DNA of 64,000 nucleotides from Azorhizobium sp965227945. Lineage in GTDB: Bacteria > Pseudomonadota > Alphaproteobacteria > Rhizobiales > Xanthobacteraceae. Location: assembly GCA_965227945.1 (NCBI GenBank), contig CBDDGQ010000005.1, positions 1-64,000 of the forward strand, written 5' to 3'. The translations under genes were made by a program, and so were the position numbers. Positions within the stretch are counted from its first letter, which is position 1; each line of letters opens with the position of its first letter. Of the stretch, positions 37,028-45,903 are shown one piece after another. Under the pieces are notes generated by a model. That model had not been told where the DNA came from and ran no database searches. It saw only the letters and a program-made list of their open reading frames with translations.

Positions 37028-37587
37028 GCCAGGGCACGGCGCCGGCCCGCGGCGGGCGGGAGAAGGGGGCGGGGGACCATCGGGCGCGGCGCCGGCCGGC
37101 GCCCGCCGCGGCCGGCCCCGCCGTGCATCTGCGCCCGCGCACGCCGGAGGATACCGCCTTTCTCCGCCGCCTCTACGGGGAGACGCGGGCGGCAGAACTG
37201 GCGCAGGTGGCCTGGCCCCCGGCGATGAAGGAGGCCTTTCTCGACGACCAGTTCCGCCTGCAGGACGCCGATTACACGCGCCGGTTTCCCGATGCGGCGT
37301 TTCAAATCGTCTGCGCCGGACGCCGGCCCATCGGCCGGCTCTACGTGGCCGAGACCCCGGACGGGGTGCATGTGATCGACATTTCGCTCAACACCGCGGT
37401 GCAGGGACGGGGGCTGGGCACCGCCCTTCTGCAGCAGGTGATCGCGCAGGCCGGGCCGCGGCCGGTGCGCCTCCAGGTGGCGGCGGGCAACCGGGCCGCG
37501 GGGCTCTATGCGCGCCTCGGGTTCGCGCCATCCGGGCCGGCCGGATCGGTCTATCAGCGGCTGGAGCGGCCGCCGGACGCGGACTGA
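37024..37587 (+). CDS. GNAT family N-acetyltransferase
   Basis: A 187-residue protein. After a basic, low-complexity N-terminal 35 residues, the GNAT fold runs from VHLRPRTPEDTAFLRRLY. The acetyl-CoA loop is VQGRGLGTALLQQV and the C-terminal NRAAGLYARLGFAPSG motif is clear. The ATG overlaps the stop codon of tail-collar gene 3, so it is coupled to that operon. It may modify one of those proteins or a small molecule; this is inference. Confidence 0.88.
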   Translation: MSQGTAPARGGREKGAGDHRARRRPAPAAAGPAVHLRPRTPEDTAFLRRLYGETRAAELAQVAWPPAMKEAFLDDQFRLQDADYTRRFPDAAFQIVCAGRRPIGRLYVAETPDGVHVIDISLNTAVQGRGLGTALLQQVIAQAGPRPVRLQVAAGNRAAGLYARLGFAPSGPAGSVYQRLERPPDAD

Positions 37588-37632
37588 CGGGGCCGCCGCG
37601 CGCGGGCCGGCCCCACCACCCCATCGGCCGCA

Positions 37633-39222
37633 TCAGGCGGCGGCGCGATTGGTGAGAAACCCCTCCACCTCGTCGCCGCGCATGGGCTTGGCATAGAGAT
37701 AGCCCTGGCCGAAATCGCAGCCGACGGAGGCGAGAAACTCGCCTTCCGCAGCCTGCTCGATGCCTTCCGCGGTGGTGACGATGCCCAGATTGCGGCTCAT
37801 GGCCAGCACGCCGACGATCAGGCTCTTGGACTGCGGATCCGAGGTCATGGAGCGCACGAAGGACTTGTCGATCTTCAGCTTGGTCACCGGAAAATTGCGC
37901 AGGTTCTGCAGGCTGGAATAGCCGGTGCCGAAATCATCCAGGGCCACGTCGATGCCGGCGGTGCGGAAGGCGGTGAGGATGGACTTGGCCGTCGCCATGT
38001 CATTGACCAGCCCGCTCTCGGTGATCTCGATCTCCAGCCGGGTGCTGGGAAAGCCGGCGGCCCGCAAGGTGCGGAAGATCTGGTCCGGCAGGCTGGGTTC
38101 CTTGAGCTGGATCGGCGAGAGGTTGACCGCGATCTTCAGGTGGCTGGGCCACTTGTTGGCCTCCAGGCAGGCCTGCCGCAGGATCAGCGTGGTCAACTGG
38201 CCGATCAGCCCGGCCTCTTCCGCCACCGGGATGAAGGCCTCCGGCGAGATGTTGCCGCGCACCGGGTGGTTCCACCGGGCGAGCACTTCGAAGCCGGCCA
38301 CCGAGCCGTCCACCAGGCGGATCAGCGGCTGGTAGAAGGGCACGATGCCGCCCGAGGCGATGGCCGCGTGCAGGTCGCGTTGCAGCCGCAGCGCCTGCTT
38401 CAGCTCCCGGTCCATGGCGTGTTCGAAGAAGCGATAGGTGCCGGGATTGGCCTTGGCGCGATAGAGCGCGGCCTCGGCGGAGCGCATCAACTCGAATTCT
38501 TCCGCGCCATTGTCGGGCGAGACGGCGATGCCGACGGTGGCGCCCAGCCGGGCATCCAGCCCGTTCAGCTGATACGGCGCCGACAGCCGCATGATCACCT
38601 GATTGGCCAGACGGCCCAGGGTCTCGATGCTGGCCGGGCGGGGCAAGACGGCGAGAAACTCCTCGCCGCCCAGGCGCGCGGTGACCGCGTCCGCCGGCAG
38701 CGTCGCCTTGATGCGATTGGCCACTTCCACCAGCACCAGATCGCCCATGGAATGTCCGTGCAGGTCGTTGACCGCGCGGAAGCGATCGATGTCGATGAGG
38801 AACAGGGCCGAGTGGGAGCCACCGCTGGCGGCGGCCGAGAGGCGCTTGCGCAATTGCTCCCGCAGGATGCGGCGGTTGGCGAGGCCCGTCAGGGGATCGT
38901 GGCGCGCCAAAGCGTCGGCTTCCTCGCGGGCTTTCAGCACCTGGAGGCGCGCCTTGTCCAGGCGGCGCATCAGGCGGAACAGCAGCAGCGCCGGCCCGAT
39001 CTGGCTCAGGGTGGCGAAGGCGACGGCGGTGATGATGAAGCGCCAGCGCGCCACCATGTCGGGGCTGTCTTCCGGGATGATGCCGAAACGCGGCAGCACC
39101 CGCTGTTGTAGGATGAATTCCCAGGACGTCGAGGTGATGCCCATGATGACCAGCGTGGCCAGGAGGGTCAGCAGCACCGAGGCCGGCGTCACCATGGGCA
39201 TGGGGCTGCCGTTCTTACTCAC
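37633..39222 (-). CDS. GGDEF-EAL c-di-GMP signalling protein
   Basis: A 529-residue membrane protein. Two helices (residues about 12-35 and 65-90) precede a short coiled coil. A GGDEF domain with LGGEEF follows; it has no RxxD inhibitory site, since LPAD replaces it. An EAL domain then begins FEVLARW with DDFGTGYSSL and DKSFV. EVL replaces EAL, a common variant in active enzymes. The start is a GTG with GGGAGG six bases upstream. It could make or break c-di-GMP; the conserved DDFGTG favours phosphodiesterase activity. It is next to a second c-di-GMP protein. Confidence 0.9.
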   Translation of the reverse strand: MSKNGSPMPMVTPASVLLTLLATLVIMGITSTSWEFILQQRVLPRFGIIPEDSPDMVARWRFIITAVAFATLSQIGPALLLFRLMRRLDKARLQVLKAREEADALARHDPLTGLANRRILREQLRKRLSAAASGGSHSALFLIDIDRFRAVNDLHGHSMGDLVLVEVANRIKATLPADAVTARLGGEEFLAVLPRPASIETLGRLANQVIMRLSAPYQLNGLDARLGATVGIAVSPDNGAEEFELMRSAEAALYRAKANPGTYRFFEHAMDRELKQALRLQRDLHAAIASGGIVPFYQPLIRLVDGSVAGFEVLARWNHPVRGNISPEAFIPVAEEAGLIGQLTTLILRQACLEANKWPSHLKIAVNLSPIQLKEPSLPDQIFRTLRAAGFPSTRLEIEITESGLVNDMATAKSILTAFRTAGIDVALDDFGTGYSSLQNLRNFPVTKLKIDKSFVRSMTSDPQSKSLIVGVLAMSRNLGIVTTAEGIEQAAEGEFLASVGCDFGQGYLYAKPMRGDEVEGFLTNRAAA

Positions 39223-39297
39223 GTCGACCTCCCTCGCGCGCTGCGCGCGCTAGGCCCGTGCCTCGCGCGCCGCGCGCTCTCGACCCTTGGAGCACGC

Positions 39298-40842
39298 TCA
39301 TACCGCCGCCGCCACCGACTCAAAGGCGAGCGCCGGTCCATCTTCCCGCACCACCACGTTGCGCCCGCTGCCCTTCGCCGCATAGAGCGCCGTGTCGGCG
39401 GCGCGCAGCAGATCCGCCGGCGTGCCGCCGAGCCCCGGAATCCGGACGGCGACGCCGATGCTCACGGTGGCGCGCAGCAGGCGGTCCCCGGGTGTCGCCA
39501 CCACCGTCACTTCCACCGCCGCGCGGATGCGCTCGGCGATCTCGGCGGCGCCGGTCAGATCGGTGTCGGGCAGGATGACGGAAAATTCCTCGCCACCATA
39601 ACGCGCCACCAGATCGGCGGGCCGCCGGGCTGTGGCGGTGAGGGTGGCGGCGATGGCGATCAGCAGGTCATCCCCCAAGCCATGCCCGTGCTTGTCGTTG
39701 AACGCCTTGAAGTGGTCCACATCGATCATCAACAGCGCGAGGGGCTGATCGGTGCGCGTCGCGCGCTGCCACTCGCGCTCCAGGACGGCATCGAAGCGGC
39801 GACGGTTGGCGATGCCGGTGAGCCCGTCCGCCGCGGCGAGGTGGACCAGCGCCGATTCCGCCCGCGCCCGCCGCAGCAGTTCGCGGCGGAACAAGGCGGT
39901 GAGCGCCACGATGGCGATGCACGACAAGAGGGTTACTGCCATGATGCCGAAGGCGCGGCGGTTCCACTCCTGATAGATGCTGTTCAGGCTCTGGGAGACC
40001 GAGATCACCAGCGGCAGGCCCCGCACGGCGGTGATGGTATAGCGGCGTGGCGTACCATCCATGGCGCTGATGGCATCGTAGGTGCCGGGCCCCTTTCGCA
40101 GAAACTGCTGGAAGGCCGCGCTTTTGGACACATCGATCCCCAGAGAGGGCTCGTCGGAGCCCGCGATCTGGGTGCGCAAGAGCATGATGCCGTCGGAGCG
40201 CAGGACGTTGGCGTAGCTGTCGGCACCCAGTTGCGCGGCGTTCAACAGGGCGCGCAGGCGAGCCAGCTTGATCACCGCCATGATGATGCCGTCGAAGCTG
40301 CTGTTGGGCGCCGAGCGCCGCAGGCTGATGGCGATGCTGGGCGCGCGGTCCACGCCCCGGCTCAGGAACGGGCGGCTGATGTAGATCTCGTTGTCCCGGC
40401 GGGTGCGCTGCACGGCGAAATAGTCGCGATCGGACACATTGATGGGCGGGACGGCCTCCTCCGAGGAGGTGAGCCGGACGGTGCCCTCGGCGTCCACGAT
40501 GGCGATGGCGCCGAAGCTCTTGGTCCGATCGGCGCGATTGACCAGCAGGCGCTGGCGCTCCTCCTCCGGCAGGCTGGTGAGGGTCGGGTTCTGCGCCGCC
40601 TCCGCCAGGTCTTCCAGGATGGTGGTGAAGGACTCCAGCGTGCCGGTGACTTCGTTGCCGATGAACAGCAGCAGATTGTCCGCGGACCGGGCGGCGGCCC
40701 GGGTGGCATCGCTATGGGACAGGGACAGGGTGAGGCCGATGGACAACAGGATGGCGACTACCGCGGCGATCCCCAAGGCGGTCAACCAGCGGGACAGTGC
40801 GATGGCGCGCTGCACCCCTTCCATTTGCGGTGTCTTTGCCAT
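39298..40842 (-). CDS. Membrane diguanylate cyclase with a periplasmic sensor domain
   Basis: A 514-residue protein with a helix near residues 17-40, a periplasmic Cache-type region (ending near GLPLVISVSQSLN), a second helix near residue 285 and a C-terminal GGDEF domain. The catalytic motif is GGEEF, and RPAD upstream is a good inhibitory site. Synthesis of c-di-GMP with product feedback is therefore likely. I use the ATG at 40842 (MAKTPQMEGV), which follows AGGAG. A longer frame to 40896 exists. The ligand of the sensor domain is unknown. Confidence 0.9.
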   Translation of the reverse strand: MAKTPQMEGVQRAIALSRWLTALGIAAVVAILLSIGLTLSLSHSDATRAAARSADNLLLFIGNEVTGTLESFTTILEDLAEAAQNPTLTSLPEEERQRLLVNRADRTKSFGAIAIVDAEGTVRLTSSEEAVPPINVSDRDYFAVQRTRRDNEIYISRPFLSRGVDRAPSIAISLRRSAPNSSFDGIIMAVIKLARLRALLNAAQLGADSYANVLRSDGIMLLRTQIAGSDEPSLGIDVSKSAAFQQFLRKGPGTYDAISAMDGTPRRYTITAVRGLPLVISVSQSLNSIYQEWNRRAFGIMAVTLLSCIAIVALTALFRRELLRRARAESALVHLAAADGLTGIANRRRFDAVLEREWQRATRTDQPLALLMIDVDHFKAFNDKHGHGLGDDLLIAIAATLTATARRPADLVARYGGEEFSVILPDTDLTGAAEIAERIRAAVEVTVVATPGDRLLRATVSIGVAVRIPGLGGTPADLLRAADTALYAAKGSGRNVVVREDGPALAFESVAAAV

Positions 40843-41118
40843 GGCTGCCGCTCCTGAACTTCGGCCGGTCTCCCTCGGTTCAATGCGGCGGGCCATTGGC
40901 CGCCCCAGGGGAGCGTGCGTCAGGCCGCATGGTTCGCGGTTGCTTCAGAGGTATGTCACCCTACAATCGTAAGCTATCCTTGTCCAAGCCTTGCATGCAC
41001 AGGTCGTGTGCCTGGAAAAAAATATTACCATTATATTTCAATGAATTACACTGTGGCCGGCGGCGCCGTTTCGCGCCCGCCCGGCCAATCGGGATGGTTT
41101 TTGCCATCCGCCGCAAGG

Positions 41119-42048
41119 TCAGCCGGCGAACACCGACCAGCGCATGGCCTTGGCCAATTGCTCCAGCGCCAGCGAGCCCAGCACCGAATTGCCGTGCCGG
41201 TCCAGCCCCGGCGACCACACCGCGATGGAGGCCTTGCCCGGCGCCACCGCGAGAATGCCGCCGCCGACCCCACTTTTTCCCGGCAGGCCGACCCGGAAGG
41301 CGAAGTCGCCGGAGCCGTCATAATGCCCGCAGGTGAGCATCAAGGCCGCGATGCGCCGCGCCCGCTCGGCCGCCACCACCGAGGGCCCGCCCGGATCGAG
41401 CCGGCCGGAAAAGGCCAGATACCGGCCGGCCTGGGCCAGTTGATGGCAGGTCATGGCGATGGCGCACTGGTGGAAATACACCCCCAGCACATGGTCCACC
41501 GGGTGCTCCAGCACGCCGAAGGCGCGCATGTAATTGGCCAAGGCGGTGTTGAGGAAGCCGGTCTCCTTCTCAGAGCGGGCCACCTCCTCGTCCATGCTGA
41601 CGCTCTCGTCGCCGCTGACGAAGCGGATGAAGCGCAGGATCGAGCCCAGCGCCTCGCGCGGCTGGTGGCCGGAGAGCATGGCATCGGCCACCGCGATGGC
41701 GCCGGCATTGATGAACGGGTTGCGCGGCTTGCCGTGTTCATATTCCAGCTGGACGATGGAATTGAAGGCGTTGCCGGAAGGCTCCTTGCCCACCTTCTTC
41801 CACAGCTCGTCGCCGATCTGGCCGAGCGCCAGCGTCAAGGTGAAGACCTTGGAAATGGACTGGATGGAGAAGGGCACCTGCGCATCGCCCGCCACGATCA
41901 TCTCGCCGTCGGGCGTGGTCACGGCGATGCCGAACTGGTCGATGGGCACGCCGGCGAGCTTGGGAATGTAGGTGGCGACGTTGCCCCGCTCGGTGCGGGC
42001 GGACATGTCTGCGGCGATCTCGCCGACGATGGAAGCAAGGTTGGGCAA
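41119..42048 (-). CDS. glsA: Glutaminase (GlsA type)
   Basis: A 309-residue serine-dependent glutaminase converting glutamine to glutamate and ammonia. The catalytic SISK motif (Ser64, Lys67) lies in FSIQSISKVFTLTLALGQ. NPFINAGAIAVADAM and LPGKSGVGGGI are further signatures. The start is a TTG (LPNLASIVGE) preceded by GGGGGA. It gives the family's normal length of about 308-310. The open frame extends upstream to 42522, but that stretch overlaps the next gene in another frame and is not glutaminase. Confidence 0.93.
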   Translation of the reverse strand: MPNLASIVGEIAADMSARTERGNVATYIPKLAGVPIDQFGIAVTTPDGEMIVAGDAQVPFSIQSISKVFTLTLALGQIGDELWKKVGKEPSGNAFNSIVQLEYEHGKPRNPFINAGAIAVADAMLSGHQPREALGSILRFIRFVSGDESVSMDEEVARSEKETGFLNTALANYMRAFGVLEHPVDHVLGVYFHQCAIAMTCHQLAQAGRYLAFSGRLDPGGPSVVAAERARRIAALMLTCGHYDGSGDFAFRVGLPGKSGVGGGILAVAPGKASIAVWSPGLDRHGNSVLGSLALEQLAKAMRWSVFAG

Positions 42049-42149
42049 CGTGTCCCCCGGGACCGACAACAATCGGTCCCGACTATAGCGGGATTGCCGG
42101 CGGCGCGAAGCGGAGGCTGCGCAGTGGCGGTCCGCGCCCGGCGCAGCGC

Positions 42150-42419
42150 TCAGCGGTCGGTGCGGTCCGCCCGGTCGCGGCGCGGCGTCACGTCCACGGC
42201 GGTGACGTCGATGACGTCGTAGCGGCCGCTGCTGCGCTGCACCGTGACGGTGGGACGGCCGAACAGCAGCAGATAGAGCCCGCCGGCCACCACCACCACG
42301 GCGATGAAGATGCCGGCCGCCATCAGCAGGCTGCCGAGCACGGTGAACACCAGCACGGCCACCACGGCCGCCACCACAAGGGCGGCCATTCCGCGAAAAA
42401 TGGTCAACAGGCGTCCCAT
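42150..42419 (-). CDS. Small two-helix membrane protein
   Basis: An 89-residue protein with two hydrophobic helices (VVAAVVAVLVFTVLGSLLMAA and FIAVVVVAGGLYLLLF). A charged C-terminus (VTPRRDRADRTDR) follows a stretch VTVQRSSGRYDVIDVTAVDV. The ATG follows GGGAGATC. No family is recognised. It lies 101 bases upstream of the glutaminase gene on the same strand and could be cotranscribed with it. Confidence 0.65.
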   Translation of the reverse strand: MGRLLTIFRGMAALVVAAVVAVLVFTVLGSLLMAAGIFIAVVVVAGGLYLLLFGRPTVTVQRSSGRYDVIDVTAVDVTPRRDRADRTDR

Positions 42420-42605
42420 GATCTCCCTCTTCTGCCCGGTCTGCCGGGCCGCGAACCAACGTCAGCTTCCGCAACGGTGGCAGAGCAACTGGCTTTTTTA
42501 GGGGCGGACGGGGCGGCTCCATCCACAGCCCGGTGAAAAATCCGCGGCGGGTCTGGCACGGGCAAAAGATATAATATATCAGTTTCCCCTTGGCAGGAGG
42601 CTGGA

Positions 42606-43877
42606 ATGAAGCGCGTAGCGGCAGGTGCGGGTTGGGCGGTGGCGATGGCCGCGGGACTGGCGCTGCAAGGCGCCGCAGGGGCGGCGGATCTGCCCGCGAA
42701 GGCGGAGGGGGCAGCCTATGTGCGCCAATGCACCGCCTTCGGGCAGGGGTTCTATTCCATCCCCGGCAGCGACACCTGCCTGCGCATCGGGGGATACCTC
42801 TGGGCGGAAGGCTATTACAACACCTATACGGATTATCCCGCGGTCAACACCAGGACCTATTCCATCGCCACCTATGGGATGATCGTCGATGCCCGCAGCC
42901 AGACCGACTACGGCACGCTGCGGTCCTACATGGATGCGCGCTTTCGCTGGCGCACCTCAGATCCCTGGTCCGACGGCCCCAACGGCGCCGAGGTGGAGAT
43001 CTGGAATGCCTATATCCAGTTCGCCGGCTTCACCTTCGGCCATGCCCAGTCGTTCTTCGATTTCTATGCCAATGCCAATGTGCTCGGCACCGATCCCGCC
43101 ACCATCGGCGATGACACCCGGCTCAATCTGATCGCCTACACCGCGGAATTCGCCGAGGGGCTCTCGGCCAGCGTGGCGCTGGAGGATGCGGGCGACCGCA
43201 CCAGCGGGATCCTGCCCCAGGACCCGGCCGTCCCGGATGCGCTGAGCAATTATCAGGGCGGCACGCAGGTGCCGGACGTGGTGGCCAATGTGCGCGCCGA
43301 AGGCAAATGGGGAGCCGCCCAGCTCTCCGGCGCCCTGCACCAGGTGCGCAGCCTCAATCTGCTGGATCAGCTCAACACCACCGACCGCTGGGGCTATGCG
43401 CTGCAAGGCGGCGTGATGGTGAACCTGCCGGCGCTGGGGGAGGGCGACAACCTCTATCTCCAAGCGGCCTATGCCACCGGCGCGCTGTCCTATCTCGGCC
43501 TGCAGGATCCCAGCGGCGCCTACACCGTGCCCGACGCCTATGTGGGCGCCACCGGACTGTCGCTGGTGTCCGGCTGGAACGTCACCGGTCAGCTGCTGCA
43601 CAATTGGACCGACACATGGAGTTCGGCGCTGTTCGGCGGCTATGCGGCCTTCGAGGTGAATGACGGCGCGGCGCAACTGGCCTATGGCGCCAGCGGCGGG
43701 CGCAATTACAACGCCGGCGTGAACCTGGCCTGGACGCCGGTGGCCAATCTAACCATCGCCGTGCAGTACGATTACACGGTGTTCGAACTGGCCAATTACG
43801 TGCCGACCGATGCCTCGCCGGCGCTGGGCACCACCCAGGCGCATCGCGGCCTGCTGTTCGTGGCCCGCAATTTCTAA
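42606..43877 (+). CDS. Outer membrane porin (alphaproteobacterial Porin_2 type)
   Basis: A 423-residue outer membrane protein. The signal peptide ends near GAAGAADLPAK. The family's two-Cys element CTAFGQGFYSIPGSDTCLRIGGYLWAEGYY comes next, then alternating beta-strands. The terminal strand ends in Phe (LLFVARNF). It is probably a general diffusion channel. AT-rich sequence upstream (ATATAATATAT) looks like a strong promoter, and a stem-loop terminator follows. Confidence 0.92.
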   Translation: MKRVAAGAGWAVAMAAGLALQGAAGAADLPAKAEGAAYVRQCTAFGQGFYSIPGSDTCLRIGGYLWAEGYYNTYTDYPAVNTRTYSIATYGMIVDARSQTDYGTLRSYMDARFRWRTSDPWSDGPNGAEVEIWNAYIQFAGFTFGHAQSFFDFYANANVLGTDPATIGDDTRLNLIAYTAEFAEGLSASVALEDAGDRTSGILPQDPAVPDALSNYQGGTQVPDVVANVRAEGKWGAAQLSGALHQVRSLNLLDQLNTTDRWGYALQGGVMVNLPALGEGDNLYLQAAYATGALSYLGLQDPSGAYTVPDAYVGATGLSLVSGWNVTGQLLHNWTDTWSSALFGGYAAFEVNDGAAQLAYGASGGRNYNAGVNLAWTPVANLTIAVQYDYTVFELANYVPTDASPALGTTQAHRGLLFVARNF

Positions 43878-43891
43878 AGCCCGACGCCAAA

Positions 43892-43933
43892 CGCCAAACG
43901 GCGGATGACCCGGGGGGCATCCGCCGTTTGGCG
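43892..43933 (+). terminator. Stem-loop terminator after the porin gene
   Basis: CGCCAAACGGCGGATG (43892-43907) pairs perfectly with CATCCGCCGTTTGGCG (43918-43933) around a ten-base C/G loop. It starts 15 bases beyond the stop codon. No T-run follows, but the 16-bp stem is unusually strong. Confidence 0.7.
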
Positions 43934-44017
43934 CAGGGCAAATCGGAGCGAAAATCGGATCTGAAGGTCCGTGGCGGAGCGATGACCCCCATCCGTCGGG
44001 TCCGACGCCGGAAAGAG

Positions 44018-44554
44018 CGGAGTACATCCGTCCGTCTCTTTCCAGAGCGTCATGGCCGAGGGCTGCGGGTCGATCTGCCACCACGCGGTCCAATGGGATC
44101 GGATCAGGCTGGGACAGCCGCCTCAGCCGAAGCGCGGATGGGCCGGAGTACATCCGTCCGGGGGCCATCCATGCGCTCGGGCCTGGGCTGCGGCGATGAT
44201 CTGCCGCGTCTGCGGGTTCCAGGCTGAAGGGATCAACTTGGGAGACCTTGCTCGAGACCGGCGCCGAGGGGAGCGGAGTACATCCGTCCGTCTCCCGTCG
44301 GCGCTTGTCTCGAAGCTGCGGGCAGTATGGGAGGCCAGGCTGGTTCCAGGCTGACTCCAACGCCGCGCGCAAAAGGGGTCCCCGGCGGAGACGCGGGCAG
44401 GGCGGAGTACATCCGTCCGGATCCCGCCCGTGCGCCATGCCCGGGGCCGCAACGGTTGATGGCCGTCGCGCTGATTTCCATGCTGAGCTGAAAGGATCAA
44501 GCTGAAGGGAAATCACCAGCCGAAGCGCGGGCAGGACCGGAGTACATCCGTCCG
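44018..44554. repeat. Array of five identical 17-bp elements, about 130 bp apart
   Basis: The 17-mer CGGAGTACATCCGTCCG occurs at 44018-44034, 44144-44160, 44274-44290, 44403-44419 and 44538-44554, in the same orientation and without a mismatch. Spacings are 126, 130, 129 and 135 bases. The intervening segments are only loosely alike; shared pieces are GGCTGCGG near the middle, CAGGCTGA(AGGGA) and AGCCGAAGCGCGG just before some copies. Each element contains CGGA-GTACA-TCCG, an imperfect dyad. No real gene covers the array. The spacers are too long and too related to be CRISPR. Confidence 0.8.
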
Positions 44555-44767
44555 TTCCCCGCCGGATCGCCGCGCCTTTAGGCTGCGGCGGCGCCTCGTC
44601 TTGGCTGGCTCCAGCATGAGATAGGGGCGCATTGGGGCATTACAAGGGCAGCTGGCAGGAAAAGACGCGCCGTTTGCCAAGCCCGCCCCGGGCCCCTAGA
44701 CCTTGAGCCCTCCGCAAAAGCGACGCCCCGCGGCGCCGCGCCCGGCCGTTGGAAGGCGATCCCCGCC

Positions 44768-45793
44768 GTGAGCGACACCGAACAGCGCAAGCAGGACCAT
44801 ATCGACATCGTGCTCTCCACCGCCCCCGTCATCTCGAAGGTGGACGCGGGCTTTGGCCGGGTGCGCTTTGCCCATTGCGCGCTGCCCGATCTCGATCTCG
44901 ATGCGGTGGACCTGTCCACCCGCTTCCTCGGCCATGCGCTGCGCGCGCCGTTGCTGATTTCCTCCATGACCGGCGGACCGCGCTTGGCGCAGGCGATCAA
45001 CGCCCATCTGGCGGAAGCCGCCGGCCATCTGGGCATCGCCCTGGCGGTGGGCTCGCAGCGGGTGGCGCTGGAGCAGGGCGGCGCGTACGGCATCGACCGC
45101 ACCCTGCGCGCCCGCGCCCCCCATGTGCCGCTGTTTGCCAATCTGGGCGGCGCGCAACTGGTGGCCGCCGGCGGGCTGGAGGCGGCCCGCCGCGCGGTGG
45201 AGATGATCGGCGCCGACGGCCTCATCATCCATCTCAACCCCTTGCAGGAAGCCATCCAGCCCGGCGGCGACCGGGACTGGCGCGGCGTGCGGGCGGCCAT
45301 CGCCACGCTCGCCCGCGACGGCGGCATGCCGGTGTTGGTGAAGGAGGTGGGCTTCGGCATCGCCCCCGATCTCGCCCGCGCCTTGTTCGACGCCGGGGTG
45401 GCGGCGGTGGATGTGGCGGGCGCCGGCGGCACCAATTGGGCGCTGGTGGAAGGCGCCCGCGCGCCGGGCGCGACCGCCGCGGTGGCCGCCGCCTTCGCCG
45501 ACTGGGGCATTCCCACCGCCGACGCGCTGGTGGCGGCACGGGCCGCCTGTCCGCAGGGCGTGTTGATCGCCTCCGGCGGCATCCGTGACGGCGTGGACGC
45601 CGCCAAGGCGTTGCGGCTGGGTGCCGATCTGGTGGGGCAGGCGGCGGGCGTGCTGGCGGCGGCGGTGGACTCCACCGCGGCGGTGGTGGCGCATTTCGAG
45701 GTGCTTCTGGCGCAACTGCGCCTCGCCTGCTTCTGCACCGGATCGCGCGATCTCGCCGCTTTGCGCACCGCGCCGCTGCTGGGGGCGCCCTGA
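44768..45793 (+). CDS. fni: Type 2 isopentenyl-diphosphate delta-isomerase
   Basis: A 341-residue FMN enzyme interconverting isopentenyl and dimethylallyl diphosphate. The opening RKQDHIDIVLS is the family signature. LLISSMTGG, LAVGSQRVAL, HLNPLQEAIQPGGDRDW and GAGGTNWALVE provide FMN, substrate and Mg sites. The length is normal. The start is a GTG. It begins about 210 bases after the repeat array and is not visibly part of a larger isoprenoid cluster. The next gene is an SDR 110 bases downstream. Confidence 0.93.
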   Translation: MSDTEQRKQDHIDIVLSTAPVISKVDAGFGRVRFAHCALPDLDLDAVDLSTRFLGHALRAPLLISSMTGGPRLAQAINAHLAEAAGHLGIALAVGSQRVALEQGGAYGIDRTLRARAPHVPLFANLGGAQLVAAGGLEAARRAVEMIGADGLIIHLNPLQEAIQPGGDRDWRGVRAAIATLARDGGMPVLVKEVGFGIAPDLARALFDAGVAAVDVAGAGGTNWALVEGARAPGATAAVAAAFADWGIPTADALVAARAACPQGVLIASGGIRDGVDAAKALRLGADLVGQAAGVLAAAVDSTAAVVAHFEVLLAQLRLACFCTGSRDLAALRTAPLLGAP

Positions 45794-45903
45794 GGCGCCC
45801 GCCCGCGCCGTCGCGGGGCGCCCGCCTGGTCATCCCACCCCGCTCCGCTTGCGTATGAGGAGAACGCGCCCCTGGCGCGCAACCCATAGGGCGAGGACAG
45901 CAC

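Noticed and set aside
41119..42522. A 467-codon frame covering glutaminase and an N-terminal extension
   Set aside because: The extension is an out-of-frame reading of the small membrane protein gene at 42150-42419; the TTG at 42048 gives the normal glutaminase length.
43749..44516. A 255-codon minus-strand frame through the 17-bp repeats, with recurring DGRMYS and DGCTP
   Set aside because: The recurring residues simply translate the DNA repeat in different frames; there is no ribosome site, and it runs into the porin gene.
44018..44554. A CRISPR-like reading of the repeat array
   Set aside because: Repeats are only 17 bp, spacers exceed 100 bp and are related to each other, and there are no cas genes in the window.
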